From contig JAZRHK010000041.1 of assembly GCA_045644725.1 (NCBI GenBank), positions 1 to 14,594 of the forward strand: a stretch of DNA of 14,594 nt, given 5' to 3'. The notes under the pieces were generated by a model. That model saw only the letters and a program-made list of their open reading frames with translations, made no database searches and was not told the origin of the DNA. Every line of letters begins with the position of its first letter. Position 1 is the stretch's first letter. The position numbers were made by a program, and so were the translations under genes. This DNA comes from CAAGNP01 sp045644725. GTDB lineage: Bacteria > Bacteroidota > Bacteroidia > Bacteroidales > UBA932. Positions 1 to 8,942 of this stretch are shown one piece after another.

Positions 1-2860
1 CAACGATTTCTGATTCTGATGCAATGCTTGATGCAGTACCACCGACGTGGAAGGTACGTAGTGTCAACTGAGTACCTGGCTCACCGATTGATTGTGCTGC
101 GATAACACCGACAACTTCACCTTTTTCAACCATTCTGCCGGTAGCAAGGTTACGGCCGTAACATTTTGCACAAACACCTTTCTTCGATTCACAGGTAAGA
201 ACTGAACGGATCTCCACCTGCTCGATAGGAAGTTTGCCAATCTGTTCAGCTATCTCTTCTGTGATTTGCTCACCTGCAGGGATAATGAGTTCACCTGTTA
301 GAGGATTGTATATGTCGTGTACTGATGTTCTACCGAGAATTCTTTCAGCAAGTGATTCTACCACCTCATCTTTATTCTTGATAGCAGTAGCGATCTGACC
401 TCTTAGTGTTCCACAGTCTTCTTCGTTGATGATAACATCGTGCGATACGTCTACAAGACGACGGGTCAAGTAACCTGCATCCGCAGTCTTAAGCGCTGTA
501 TCGGCAAGACCTTTACGGGCACCGTGGGTAGAGATGAAGTACTCAAGAACTGACAGACCCTCTTTAAAGTTTGAAAGGATAGGGTTCTCGATAATCTCTG
601 CACCAGTTGAACCTGACTTCTGAGGTTTAGCCATAAGACCACGCATACCGCATAGCTGACGAATCTGCTCTTTCGAACCACGGGCACCAGAGTCAAGCAT
701 CATATAGATAGGGTTGAAGCCTTGCTGGTCAGCCTCAATATTCTTGGTCACCATATTGGTCAAGCGAGAGTTTGTATTGGTCCAGACGTCGATAATCTGG
801 TTGTAACGCTCGTTGTTGGTGATAAGACCCACATTGTAGCTGTCCTGGATGTTCTCAACATTTCTGTAACCCTCTTCCACAAGAGTGCTTTTCTGCTCAG
901 GTACTATAACATCTGCAAGGTTGAATGACAGACCACCTTTGAATGCCATTGTGTAACCGATGCTCTTGATGTCATCAAGGAACTGGGCTGTACGCGCTAC
1001 ACCACAGATTTTGATTACATTACCGATGATGTCGCGAAGCGATTTCTTGGTAAGCACTGTGTTGATGTAGCCTACCTCTTCAGGAACTACCTGGTTGAAA
1101 ATGATTCTACCTATAGTAGTGTCTTCTTTAATATAGTAACCCTCTGAAAGGTCTTTAGCATTTTTAGGAAGTCTCACAGATACCTTGGCGTGAAGTGACA
1201 CTTTGCCTTCGTTGTAAGCAATGATAGCCTCTTCAGGACCATAGAATGTCATACCCTCACCCTTAACACCTGGACGTGGTTTGGTAATATAGTACAAACC
1301 AAGCACCATGTCCTGAGAAGGAACGGTGATAGGTGCACCGTTGGCAGGGTTCAAAATATTGTGAGAACCAAGCATGAGTAGCTGAGCCTCAAGTACAGCA
1401 GCATTGCCAAGAGGCAAGTGAACCGCCATCTGGTCACCGTCGAAGTCGGCGTTGAACGCAGTACAGGCAAGAGGGTGCAGCTGGATAGCCTTACCTTCTA
1501 TAAGTTTTGGCTGGAATGCTTGGATACCAAGACGGTGTAGGGTAGGAGCACGGTTGAGAAGTACAGGGTGACCTTTCATTACATTCTCAAGAATGTCCCA
1601 GATAACAGGATCCTTTCTATCTACAATCTTCTTGGCAGATTTTACTGTCTTCACAATACCTCTTTCGATAAGTTTCCTTATGATGAATGGTTTGTAAAGC
1701 TCTGCGGCCATATATTTAGGAAGACCGCACTCGTGCATTTTTAGCTCTGGACCTACAACGATAACTGAACGGGCTGAGTAGTCAACACGTTTACCGAGCA
1801 AATTCTGACGGAAACGTCCTTGTTTACCTTTCAAGCTGTCAGATAGAGATTTAAGGGTTCTGTTAGCTTCGGTTTTGACAGCGTTTGATTTGCGTGAGTT
1901 GTCGAAAAGTGAGTCGACAGCCTCTTGCAACATACGTTTCTCGTTACGGAGGATAACTTCAGGAGCCTTGATCTCAATAAGTCTCTTGAGACGGTTGTTT
2001 CTGATGATAACCCTTCTGTATAGGTCATTCAAGTCAGAAGTAGCGAAACGGCCGCCATCAAGTGGAACCAAAGGTCTCAAATCAGGAGGGGTGACAGGGA
2101 TAACCTTAAGAATCATCCACTCAGGTTTGTTCATATCCTGTGACTCACGGAAGGCTTCTATTACGCTAAGTCTCTTGAGTGCTTCAGCTTTACGCTGTTG
2201 TGAAGTCTCGCTTTCAGTCTTGTGTCTCAGTTCGTATGATAGTTCATCGAGATTCAAACCTTGGAGTAGGGTATAGATTGCCTCTGCACCCATGCCGGCA
2301 ATGAACTTGTTAGGATCAGAGTCATCAAGCAGCTGGTTGTCCTTTGGTAGATTGTCCAATACTGCCAAGTACTCATCCTCAGAAAGTAGAGCCATCTTGC
2401 TGATGCCTTGTTCAGCAGCAGCACCAGGTTGGATAACGATGTATCTTTCGTAATAGATGATTGTCTCAAGCTTTTTAGAAGGGATGCCAAGAAGGTAACC
2501 GATCTTGTTTGGGGTAGAACGGAAATACCAGATGTGTGCCACAGGTACAGTCAATGTAATGTGACCCATCCTCTCTCTACGCACTTTCTTCTCTGTAACT
2601 TCTACACCACAACGGTCGCAAATGATACCACGGTAGCGGATTCTTTTGTATTTTCCGCAGTGGCACTCATAGTCCTTTGAGGGACCGAACATCCTTTCGC
2701 AGAAAAGACCGTCTCTCTCGGGCTTGTAGGTGCGGTAGTTTACTGTTTCGGGCTTGAGAACCTCTCCTGAAGATCTCGCAAGGATCTCTTCAGGAGAAGC
2801 AAGTCCAATAGTAATCTTGTTGAAATTGCTTTTAATCTTAATCTCTTTCTTAAAAGACAT
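1..2860 (-). CDS. rpoC: RNA polymerase beta' subunit RpoC (3' end cut by window edge)
   Basis: This gene encodes the beta' subunit of DNA-dependent RNA polymerase, which carries the catalytic magnesium site. The first 953 codons are present; the frame stays open to the window edge, so roughly the last third of a Bacteroidetes beta' (about 1,420 residues) is missing. The N-terminal zinc site is visible as Cys66, Cys68, Cys81 and Cys84. The universal active-site motif NADFDGD lies at residues 470-476, with aspartates 472, 474 and 476. A second zinc site is formed by the cysteine in EEDCGTLRG and the three in the VLTCESKKGVCAKCYG region. The last visible block, GEPGTQLTLRTFH, is the start of the trigger loop. 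The start MSFKKEIKIK is chosen because it directly begins the conserved N-terminus. It follows rpoB by 34 bp and is presumably co-transcribed. Nothing in the visible part departs from the family. Confidence 0.97.
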   Translation of the reverse strand, partial: MSFKKEIKIKSNFNKITIGLASPEEILARSSGEVLKPETVNYRTYKPERDGLFCERMFGPSKDYECHCGKYKRIRYRGIICDRCGVEVTEKKVRRERMGHITLTVPVAHIWYFRSTPNKIGYLLGIPSKKLETIIYYERYIVIQPGAAAEQGISKMALLSEDEYLAVLDNLPKDNQLLDDSDPNKFIAGMGAEAIYTLLQGLNLDELSYELRHKTESETSQQRKAEALKRLSVIEAFRESQDMNKPEWMILKVIPVTPPDLRPLVPLDGGRFATSDLNDLYRRVIIRNNRLKRLIEIKAPEVILRNEKRMLQEAVDSLFDNSRKSNAVKTEANRTLKSLSDSLKGKQGRFRQNLLGKRVDYSARSVIVVGPELKMHECGLPKYMAAELYKPFIIRKLIERGIVKTVKSAKKIVDRKDPVIWDILENVMKGHPVLLNRAPTLHRLGIQAFQPKLIEGKAIQLHPLACTAFNADFDGDQMAVHLPLGNAAVLEAQLLMLGSHNILNPANGAPITVPSQDMVLGLYYITKPRPGVKGEGMTFYGPEEAIIAYNEGKVSLHAKVSVRLPKNAKDLSEGYYIKEDTTIGRIIFNQVVPEEVGYINTVLTKKSLRDIIGNVIKICGVARTAQFLDDIKSIGYTMAFKGGLSFNLADVIVPEQKSTLVEEGYRNVENIQDSYNVGLITNNERYNQIIDVWTNTNSRLTNMVTKNIEADQQGFNPIYMMLDSGARGSKEQIRQLCGMRGLMAKPQKSGSTGAEIIENPILSNFKEGLSVLEYFISTHGARKGLADTALKTADAGYLTRRLVDVSHDVIINEEDCGTLRGQIATAIKNKDEVVESLAERILGRTSVHDIYNPLTGELIIPAGEQITEEIAEQIGKLPIEQVEIRSVLTCESKKGVCAKCYGRNLATGRMVEKGEVVGVIAAQSIGEPGTQLTLRTFHVGGTASSIASESEIV

Positions 2861-2894
2861 ATTGTTGAATTTTCAAATTTCAAAAACCAAGTAA

Positions 2895-5800
2895 TTAATC
2901 TAAGCTAATGCTCAATCCAAGTCCGCGAAGCTCGTGAAGGATAACGTTCAAAGCTTCTGGAATACCTGGTGCAGGCATTGGATCACCTTTAACAATAGCT
3001 TCGTATGCACGGGATCTTCCCACGATGTCATCAGACTTGATGGTCAGAATCTCTTGTAGGATATTGGATGCACCAAATGCTTCTAGTGCCCAAACCTCCA
3101 TCTCACCGAATCTCTGTCCACCAAACTGTGCCTTACCACCAAGAGGTTGCTGAGTGATAAGTGAGTAAGGACCGATAGAACGTGCGTGCATCTTGTCATC
3201 AACCATATGCCCAAGTTTGATCATATAGATAACGCCGACTGTAGCAGGCTGGTCGAAAACTTCACCTGTGCCACCATCTCTCAAGTATGTTTTACCATAT
3301 CTTGGAACACCAGCTTTGTCTGTATATTCACAGATGTCATCAAGAGATGCACCGTCGAAAATAGGGGTAGAGAATTTGAGACCAAGTTCTTTACCAGCCC
3401 ATCCTAATACAGTTTCATAAATCTGGCCAAGGTTCATACGTGAAGGCACACCAAGAGGGTTAAGTACTATATCTACAAGGGTACCATCCTCAAGGAAAGG
3501 CATATCGGCATCTCTAACCACTTTGGCTACGATACCTTTGTTACCGTGGCGACCCGCCATCTTGTCACCAACTTTAATCTTTCTCTTCTTGGCAACATAC
3601 ACTTTTGCAAGCTGCATGATACCTGAAGGAAGTTCATCACCAATTGTCAGATTGTACTTGATACGTTTCAAATCAGCATCTAGTTCTTTGAATGCGATGA
3701 TATAGTTGTTGACAAGTTTCTTGATTTGTGAGTTGGCATTTTTGTCAGAAGTCCATTTGGTAGCGTTGATGTCCTCGTAGTTGATTCTCTCAAGAACTTC
3801 TCTGGTGAACTCTTCACCCTTTGGTACGATATCAGCACCGTAAAGGTCACTTACGCCGCTTGATTTCTTACCGTTAACCAAAATCATAAGCTTGTCGAGG
3901 AATTTCTCTCTTAGGGCATTGGCCTTGATAGTGAAATCTTCTTCTGCTTTGAGAACTTCTGCTTTAGATGTGTTTTTGCCACGTTTGCTTCCCTCTTTAG
4001 CTACTCTTGCAAACAATCTCTTACCTATAATAGTACCAGAGAGTGATGGAGATGCTTTGAGTGATGCATCTTTAACGTCACCGGCTTTGTCTCCGAAGAT
4101 AGCTCTGAGGAGTTTCTCCTCTGGAGATGGATCGCTCTCACCCTTAGGGGTGATCTTACCGATAAGGATGTCACCTGGCTCAACGTTTGCACCAATTCTG
4201 ATGATACCATTCTCATCAAGATCTTTGGTAGCTTCTTCACTAACGTTAGGAATATCTGAGGTAAGTTCCTCCATTCCGCGTTTGGTGTCGCGAACCTCCA
4301 TGATGTATTCATCCACATGGATAGAGGTGAAGATATCTTCCCTGAGGATTCTTTCTGAAAGCACGATCGCATCCTCGAAGTTGTAACCTTTCCAAGGCAT
4401 GAATGCCACTTTAAGGTTTCTACCGAGAGCAAGCTCACCATTCTGTGTAGCGTAACCCTCTGTAAGGATTTGTCCGGCAACTACCTTGTCACCTTTTCTT
4501 ACGATAGGTTTAAGGAAGATTGATGTGCTCTGGTTTGTCTTTCTGAATAGAGGAAGTTTGTAAACGGTAATCTCTGGATCAAAGCTTACAAATTTCTCAG
4601 CCTCAGTCTGTTCATATTTTACATGGATTTCACGTGCATCTACATAAACCACTTCACCATTCTTTCTGGCAACAATCTGTGTACGTGAATCACGTACTAC
4701 AGGGCCTTCAAGACCTGTACCTACGATAGGTGCTTCAGGTTTGATAAGTGGAACTGCCTGACGCATCATGTTGGATCCCATCAATGCACGGTTAGCATCG
4801 TCGTGCTCAAGGAATGGGATGAGTGATGCAGCGATAGAGGCAATCTGGTTTGGAGCTACGTCCATGTAGTGTACTTTATCTTTTGATACTACAGGGTAGT
4901 CTGCTTCGTAACGGCATTTGATTCTTTCGTCAAGGATAGTGCCGTCCTCGCCAAGTTGTACGTTGGCTTGAGCTACCATCTTATCCTCTTCCTCCTCTGC
5001 ACTCATATATGTGTAACCCTCACTGCTCATATCTACAGTACCCTCATTTACTTTTCTGTAAGGGGTCTCGATAAAGCCAAGGTCATTGATTTTTGCGTAT
5101 ACGCAAAGTGACGAAATAAGACCGATGTTAGGTCCCTCAGGTGTCTCAATAGGACATAGACGACCATAGTGAGTATAGTGTACGTCGCGTACCTCGAAAC
5201 CTGCTCTGTCACGGGATAGACCGCCAGGACCCAAAGCTGAAAGACGACGTTTGTGGGTCATCTCTGAAAGAGGGTTGGTCTGGTCCATGAATTGAGACAG
5301 CTGGCTAGTCCCGAAGAATGAGTTGATAACTGAAGACAATGTCTTCGCATTGATCAAATCGGTAGGAACGAAAACTTCATTGTCCCTAACGTTCATTCTC
5401 TCTTTTATAGTGCGTGCCATTCTGGTAAGACCTACGCTGAACTGGTTAGCAAGCTGCTCACCTACAGTTCTGATACGTCTGTTGCTCAAGTGGTCGATAT
5501 CATCCACATTTGCTTTCGAATTGATAAGCTGGATGAGATACTTGATGATGGCAATGATGTCATTTTTGGTAAGTACTCTTGTCTCAGCTGGAGTGTCAAG
5601 ATTGAGTTTTTTGTTCAATCTGTAACGGCCAACCTCGCCCAAGTCGTATCTTTTCTCTGAGAAGAACAGCTTGTCGATAACATCTCTAGCTGTAGCCTCG
5701 TCAGGTGGTTCAGAGTTTCGTAGTTGTCTGTATGTATAGAATACCGCCTCTTTCTCAGAGTTACATGTGTCTTTTTGAAGTGTATTGTGGATAATTGCGT

Positions 5801-6713
5801 AGTCGCTGGTGTCTACATCATCTTTATGCAGTAGAATAGTGCTTACTCCAGACTCGAGGATAGCTTCTATCATATCCTCATCCAGGATAGCTTCGCGATC
5901 AACTATTATCTCATTTCTTTCGATAGAAACAACCTCACCTGTATCTTCGTCAACGAAGTCCTCGTTCCATGTATTAAGAACACGGGCGGCAAGTTTTCCA
6001 CCGATATGTTTGGTCAAGTTAGTCTTTGTTACTTTCACTTCGTTTGCAAGACCGAAGATATCGAGGATATCTTTGTCATTTTCATATCCGATGGCACGAA
6101 GTAGGGTAGTAACAGGTAATTTTTTCTTACGATCGATATAAGCATACATCACGTTGTTGATGTCTGTTGCAAATTCGATCCATGAGCCTTTGAACGGAAT
6201 GATACGTGCTGAATAGAGCTTGGTACCGTTTGCGTGAACACTCTGTCCAAAGAATACACCAGGACTACGGTGTAGCTGAGATACTACGATACGTTCAGAA
6301 CCATTGATGACAAATGTACCACGTGGTGTCATGTAAGGGATGGTTCCAAGATAAACGTCCTGGATGGTGGTGTCGAAATCGACGTGCTCCTCATCGTTGC
6401 ATGAAAGCTTAAGTTTGGCTTTCAAAGGAACACTGTAAGTTAGACCTCTGTCTAAGCACTCCTCAATTGAATAGCGAGGAGGATCGATAAAGTAATCGAT
6501 AAATTCAAGCACAAAGTTCGAGCGGGTGTCTTCAATAGGAAATATCTCCTGGAAAACTTTAAATAACCCCTCGTTTCTACGATTTTCCGGAGTTGTATCC
6601 AACTGGAAGAAGTCCCTGAAAGATTTCAGCTGAACTTCCAAGAAATCCGGATAATCTAGAAGCGCCTTTGTGGACGCGAATGTAATTCGCTGATTGTTAG
6701 TTTTTTGCGACAT
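2895..6713 (-). CDS. rpoB: RNA polymerase beta subunit RpoB
   Basis: This gene encodes the 1,272-residue beta subunit of RNA polymerase, partner of beta' at the active site and the target of rifamycins; the length is close to other Bacteroidales RpoB. The start at 6713 (MSQKTNNQRITFAS) is preferred over an in-frame ATG at 6800, because the extra 29 residues are hydrophobic, lack family similarity and would be encoded by the intergenic leader. The rifampicin pocket begins near residue 475 with FMDQTNPLSEMTHKRRLSAL; the positions equivalent to E. coli Asp516, His526 and Ser531 are the susceptible residues, so no common resistance change is seen. PIETPEGPNIGL follows. The active-site motif KMAGRHGNKG lies near residue 1050, and the C-terminus shows RFGEMEVWALEAFGA and a final LHELRGLGLSISLD. 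It sits 105 bp after rplL and 34 bp before rpoC. Confidence 0.98.
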   Translation of the reverse strand: MSQKTNNQRITFASTKALLDYPDFLEVQLKSFRDFFQLDTTPENRRNEGLFKVFQEIFPIEDTRSNFVLEFIDYFIDPPRYSIEECLDRGLTYSVPLKAKLKLSCNDEEHVDFDTTIQDVYLGTIPYMTPRGTFVINGSERIVVSQLHRSPGVFFGQSVHANGTKLYSARIIPFKGSWIEFATDINNVMYAYIDRKKKLPVTTLLRAIGYENDKDILDIFGLANEVKVTKTNLTKHIGGKLAARVLNTWNEDFVDEDTGEVVSIERNEIIVDREAILDEDMIEAILESGVSTILLHKDDVDTSDYAIIHNTLQKDTCNSEKEAVFYTYRQLRNSEPPDEATARDVIDKLFFSEKRYDLGEVGRYRLNKKLNLDTPAETRVLTKNDIIAIIKYLIQLINSKANVDDIDHLSNRRIRTVGEQLANQFSVGLTRMARTIKERMNVRDNEVFVPTDLINAKTLSSVINSFFGTSQLSQFMDQTNPLSEMTHKRRLSALGPGGLSRDRAGFEVRDVHYTHYGRLCPIETPEGPNIGLISSLCVYAKINDLGFIETPYRKVNEGTVDMSSEGYTYMSAEEEEDKMVAQANVQLGEDGTILDERIKCRYEADYPVVSKDKVHYMDVAPNQIASIAASLIPFLEHDDANRALMGSNMMRQAVPLIKPEAPIVGTGLEGPVVRDSRTQIVARKNGEVVYVDAREIHVKYEQTEAEKFVSFDPEITVYKLPLFRKTNQSTSIFLKPIVRKGDKVVAGQILTEGYATQNGELALGRNLKVAFMPWKGYNFEDAIVLSERILREDIFTSIHVDEYIMEVRDTKRGMEELTSDIPNVSEEATKDLDENGIIRIGANVEPGDILIGKITPKGESDPSPEEKLLRAIFGDKAGDVKDASLKASPSLSGTIIGKRLFARVAKEGSKRGKNTSKAEVLKAEEDFTIKANALREKFLDKLMILVNGKKSSGVSDLYGADIVPKGEEFTREVLERINYEDINATKWTSDKNANSQIKKLVNNYIIAFKELDADLKRIKYNLTIGDELPSGIMQLAKVYVAKKRKIKVGDKMAGRHGNKGIVAKVVRDADMPFLEDGTLVDIVLNPLGVPSRMNLGQIYETVLGWAGKELGLKFSTPIFDGASLDDICEYTDKAGVPRYGKTYLRDGGTGEVFDQPATVGVIYMIKLGHMVDDKMHARSIGPYSLITQQPLGGKAQFGGQRFGEMEVWALEAFGASNILQEILTIKSDDIVGRSRAYEAIVKGDPMPAPGIPEALNVILHELRGLGLSISLD

Positions 6714-6741
6714 TGTGAGTTGCTTAGTTGAAAATAAACTT

Positions 6742-6773
6742 AAAAAAACGACAAAAAGGTTTAAAGCCTTTTT
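6742..6773 (-). terminator. Candidate attenuator hairpin between rplL and rpoB
   Basis: Read on the minus strand, AAAAAGG (6773-6767), a 7-nt loop and CCTTTTT (6759-6753) can form a 7 bp stem. It is followed after a few bases (GTCG) by a run of seven T (6748-6742). This resembles a weak intrinsic terminator. The stem is mostly A-U and the T tract is displaced, so partial termination is more plausible than a full stop. In E. coli the same rplL-rpoB gap holds an attenuator that lowers polymerase subunit synthesis relative to ribosomal proteins; the same role here is inference from position. Confidence 0.4.
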
Positions 6774-6818
6774 TGACTCTAAACCTGAAGGTATTCCCAT
6801 CTAGGGATATAGTCTAGC

Positions 6819-7196
6819 TTATTTAACCTCAACTTCAGCGCCTGCTTCTTCCAATGCAGCTTTAAGTTGTTCAGCCTCTGATTTAGAAACTTTCTCTTTA
6901 ACAGCTGTAGGAGCTTTGTCAACAAGCTCTTTAGCCACTTTAAGACCAAGGCCAGTAATTTCTTTAACAGCTTTAACACCGCCAAGTTTAGCCTGACCAG
7001 CTGATTTAAGAATTACGTCAAACTGAGTTTGCTCTGCCTCAGCAGCAGCGCCAGCAGCAGCTGGAGCAGCAACTGCAACTGCAGCAGCAGCTGCAGGTTC
7101 GATTCCATATTCCTCTTTAAGAACTTTAGCCAATTCTTGTACTTCTGCTACAGTAAGATTAACCAATTCTTCTGCAAATTTTTTGATATCTGCCAT
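6819..7196 (-). CDS. rplL: 50S ribosomal protein L7/L12
   Basis: This 125-residue protein is the L12 stalk protein, which binds the C-terminal helix of L10 as dimers and recruits and activates translational GTPases such as EF-Tu and EF-G. The N-terminal dimerisation segment (residues 1-32, MADIKKFAEELVNLTVAEVQ) is followed by a very alanine-rich flexible hinge (about 34-53). The globular C-terminal domain comes next, with the typical FDVILKSAGQAKL and KEITGLGLKVAKELVDKAP blocks that contact GTPases. Length and layout are normal. It follows rplJ by 32 bp of A/T-rich sequence, and a 105 bp gap separates it from rpoB. The start codon abuts an A/T-rich leader with no Shine-Dalgarno site, as is usual in Bacteroidetes. 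Confidence 0.97.
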   Translation of the reverse strand: MADIKKFAEELVNLTVAEVQELAKVLKEEYGIEPAAAAAVAVAAPAAAGAAAEAEQTQFDVILKSAGQAKLGGVKAVKEITGLGLKVAKELVDKAPTAVKEKVSKSEAEQLKAALEEAGAEVEVK

Positions 7197-7228
7197 TGTT
7201 GTATAATTTTAAATGTTTTTATTGTTTT

Positions 7229-7753
7229 TTATTCTTTTTCTGATAGAGTCTTTACAAGACCTGCAATTTTACCTCCACCTGAAGCGGTAAGAGCTGAAAT
7301 AACATTTCTAGCAGGTGATTGCAATAGACCGATAATGTCACCGATAAGTTCTTCACGTGACTTGATGTTAACAAGACTCTCTAGGTGTTCTGCGCCTACG
7401 TAAGCACACTCCTGAAGAAGAGCACTCTTAAGTGCAGGTTTGCCCATTTTAGCACCAAACTCTTTGATAAGTTTTGCTGGAGCATTTGGAGTCTCAGTAA
7501 ACATTACTGCTGAAGAACCTTTCAATGAAGGGGTAATATTAGCAGCTTCTGCAACATTCAATCTGTCAAGAGCCTTAACAAATAGAGTGTTTTTAACTAC
7601 AACCATTTTGATACCTTTTTCGAAGCAAGCGCGGCGAAGTTCGGTAGTGTTTTCTGCGTTTAGACCTGCGATGTCTGCAACATAGAAGTTTGGAGTAGCT
7701 TCCAACTGTGCTACAAGCTGATCAATAATTTGTGCTTTTTCCTCTTTTCTCAT
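7229..7753 (-). CDS. rplJ: 50S ribosomal protein L10
   Basis: This 174-residue protein is L10, the base of the ribosomal stalk; it binds 23S rRNA through its N-terminal domain and L12 dimers through its C-terminal helix. The N-terminus MRKEEKAQIIDQLVAQL and the central VVVKNTLFVKAL segment match the family, as does the region ending LLQSPARNVISALTASGGG. The C-terminal tail that receives L12 is IAGLVKTLSEKE. Length is within the usual range (about 165-175). It starts only 12 bp after rplA ends and precedes rplL by 32 bp. In E. coli, L10 represses its own mRNA through a leader placed upstream of rplJ; here the gap is far too small for that leader. Confidence 0.96.
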   Translation of the reverse strand: MRKEEKAQIIDQLVAQLEATPNFYVADIAGLNAENTTELRRACFEKGIKMVVVKNTLFVKALDRLNVAEAANITPSLKGSSAVMFTETPNAPAKLIKEFGAKMGKPALKSALLQECAYVGAEHLESLVNIKSREELIGDIIGLLQSPARNVISALTASGGGKIAGLVKTLSEKE

Positions 7754-7765
7754 AGTTACTAATTA

Positions 7766-8470
7766 TTATTCAGCTGATGCACTGAGTGATTTACTGTCAA
7801 CATTGATACCTGGGCTCATAGTTGATGAAAGGTATACGCTTTTCACGTAAGTACCTTTAAGAGCCTGTGGTTTAAGTTTAATAATGGTATTGAGCATTTC
7901 AGCGGCGTTCTCTGCAAGAGCCTGTGCATCGAATGATACTTTACCGATAGCTGCGTGAACGATACCAGTCTTGTCCACCTTGAAGTCAATCTTACCTGCT
8001 TTAACCTCTTTAACCGCCTTACCAATTTCCATGGTAACAGTACCAGTTTTAGGGTTAGGCATAAGACCACGAGGACCAAGGATACGACCGATAGGACCAA
8101 TCTTAGCCATTACAGAAGGAGTACAGATGATAACGTCTACATCTGTCCAACCACCTTTGATTTTCTCAATATATTCATCCAAACCTACAAAATCAGCTCC
8201 AGCTTCTTTAGCCTCAGCCTCTTTGTCAGGTGTACATAGAACCAATACGCGGGTTACCTTACCTGTACCGTGTGGAAGGGTCACAACGCCACGTACCATC
8301 TGATTAGCTTTACGAGGGTCAACACCAAGTCTTACAGCGATATCTACAGAAGCGTCGAATTTGGCATAAGATACCTCTTTTACCAATTCACAAGCTTCGT
8401 ATAGTTTATACTGCTTGTTGGCATCAACTTTAGCGTTAGCTATTTTTTGATTTTTAGTTAGTTTAGCCAT
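7766..8470 (-). CDS. rplA: 50S ribosomal protein L1
   Basis: This 234-residue protein is L1, which binds helix 76-78 of 23S rRNA, forms the mobile L1 stalk and helps release deacylated tRNA from the E site. In many bacteria it also represses its own operon. The L1 signature is seen in the segment IGPIGRILGPRGLMPNPKTG near residues 124-143, and the N-terminal part has the typical DASVDIAVRLGVDPRKANQM block. Length is normal for bacteria. It lies 9 bp after rplK and 12 bp before rplJ. The C-terminal tail after SSTMSPGINVD is short and serine-rich, a variable part of the family. Confidence 0.97.
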   Translation of the reverse strand: MAKLTKNQKIANAKVDANKQYKLYEACELVKEVSYAKFDASVDIAVRLGVDPRKANQMVRGVVTLPHGTGKVTRVLVLCTPDKEAEAKEAGADFVGLDEYIEKIKGGWTDVDVIICTPSVMAKIGPIGRILGPRGLMPNPKTGTVTMEIGKAVKEVKAGKIDFKVDKTGIVHAAIGKVSFDAQALAENAAEMLNTIIKLKPQALKGTYVKSVYLSSTMSPGINVDSKSLSASAE

Positions 8471-8479
8471 AGCGTGTGA

Positions 8480-8926
8480 TTATTTTACATCGGCAGGAAA
8501 TTCTCCCTCTACTTTGATACCCATACTTCTTGCGGTACCTGCAACCATTGACATTGCAGATGCCAAAGTAAATGCATTCATGTCAGGCATTTTGTCCTGA
8601 GCGATAGTTTTTACCTGATCCCAAGTGATGGTAGCAACTTTCTTTCTGTTAGGCTCAGAAGAACCGGCAGAAATTTTAGCAGCCTCTTTTAGCTGAACTG
8701 CTACAGGTGGTTGCTTAACAACAAATGTGAAAGATTTATCGCTGTAAACAGTGATAATTACAGGTAAAACCTTGCCTGCTTTATCTTGGGTACGAGCATT
8801 AAACTGTTTGCAGAAATCCATAATGTTCACACCCTTAGAACCTAGTGCAGGTCCTACTGGAGGTGAAGGATTGGCTGCTCCGCCCTTAATCTGCAACTTA
8901 ATAAATGCGGCAATTTCTTTAGCCAT
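8480..8926 (-). CDS. rplK: 50S ribosomal protein L11
   Basis: This 148-residue protein is L11, which binds the GTPase-associated region of 23S rRNA near the factor-binding site and is needed for RelA sensing of stalled ribosomes in species that have it. The N-terminal domain starts MAKEIAAFIKLQIKGGAANP with the conserved proline-rich PPVGPALGSKGVNIMDFCKQFN. The C-terminal rRNA-binding domain ends with NAFTLASAMSMVAGTARSMG. Length is slightly above the common 141-147. It lies 16 bp after nusG and 9 bp before rplA, giving the standard rplKA pair. No separate leader for L1 feedback is apparent in the short gap. Confidence 0.97.
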   Translation of the reverse strand: MAKEIAAFIKLQIKGGAANPSPPVGPALGSKGVNIMDFCKQFNARTQDKAGKVLPVIITVYSDKSFTFVVKQPPVAVQLKEAAKISAGSSEPNRKKVATITWDQVKTIAQDKMPDMNAFTLASAMSMVAGTARSMGIKVEGEFPADVK

Positions 8927-8942
8927 AATGTTGTTTAATTAA

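Noticed and set aside
3892..4386. Long plus-strand open frame of 164 codons opposite rpoB, and many similar plus-strand frames across the window
   Set aside because: These lie wholly antisense to strongly conserved genes, and their translations are low-complexity, serine-rich shadows without recognisable domains.
6714..6800. N-terminal extension of RpoB from an ATG at 6800
   Set aside because: The added 29 residues lack family similarity and overlap the intergenic hairpin; the ATG at 6713 begins the conserved N-terminus.
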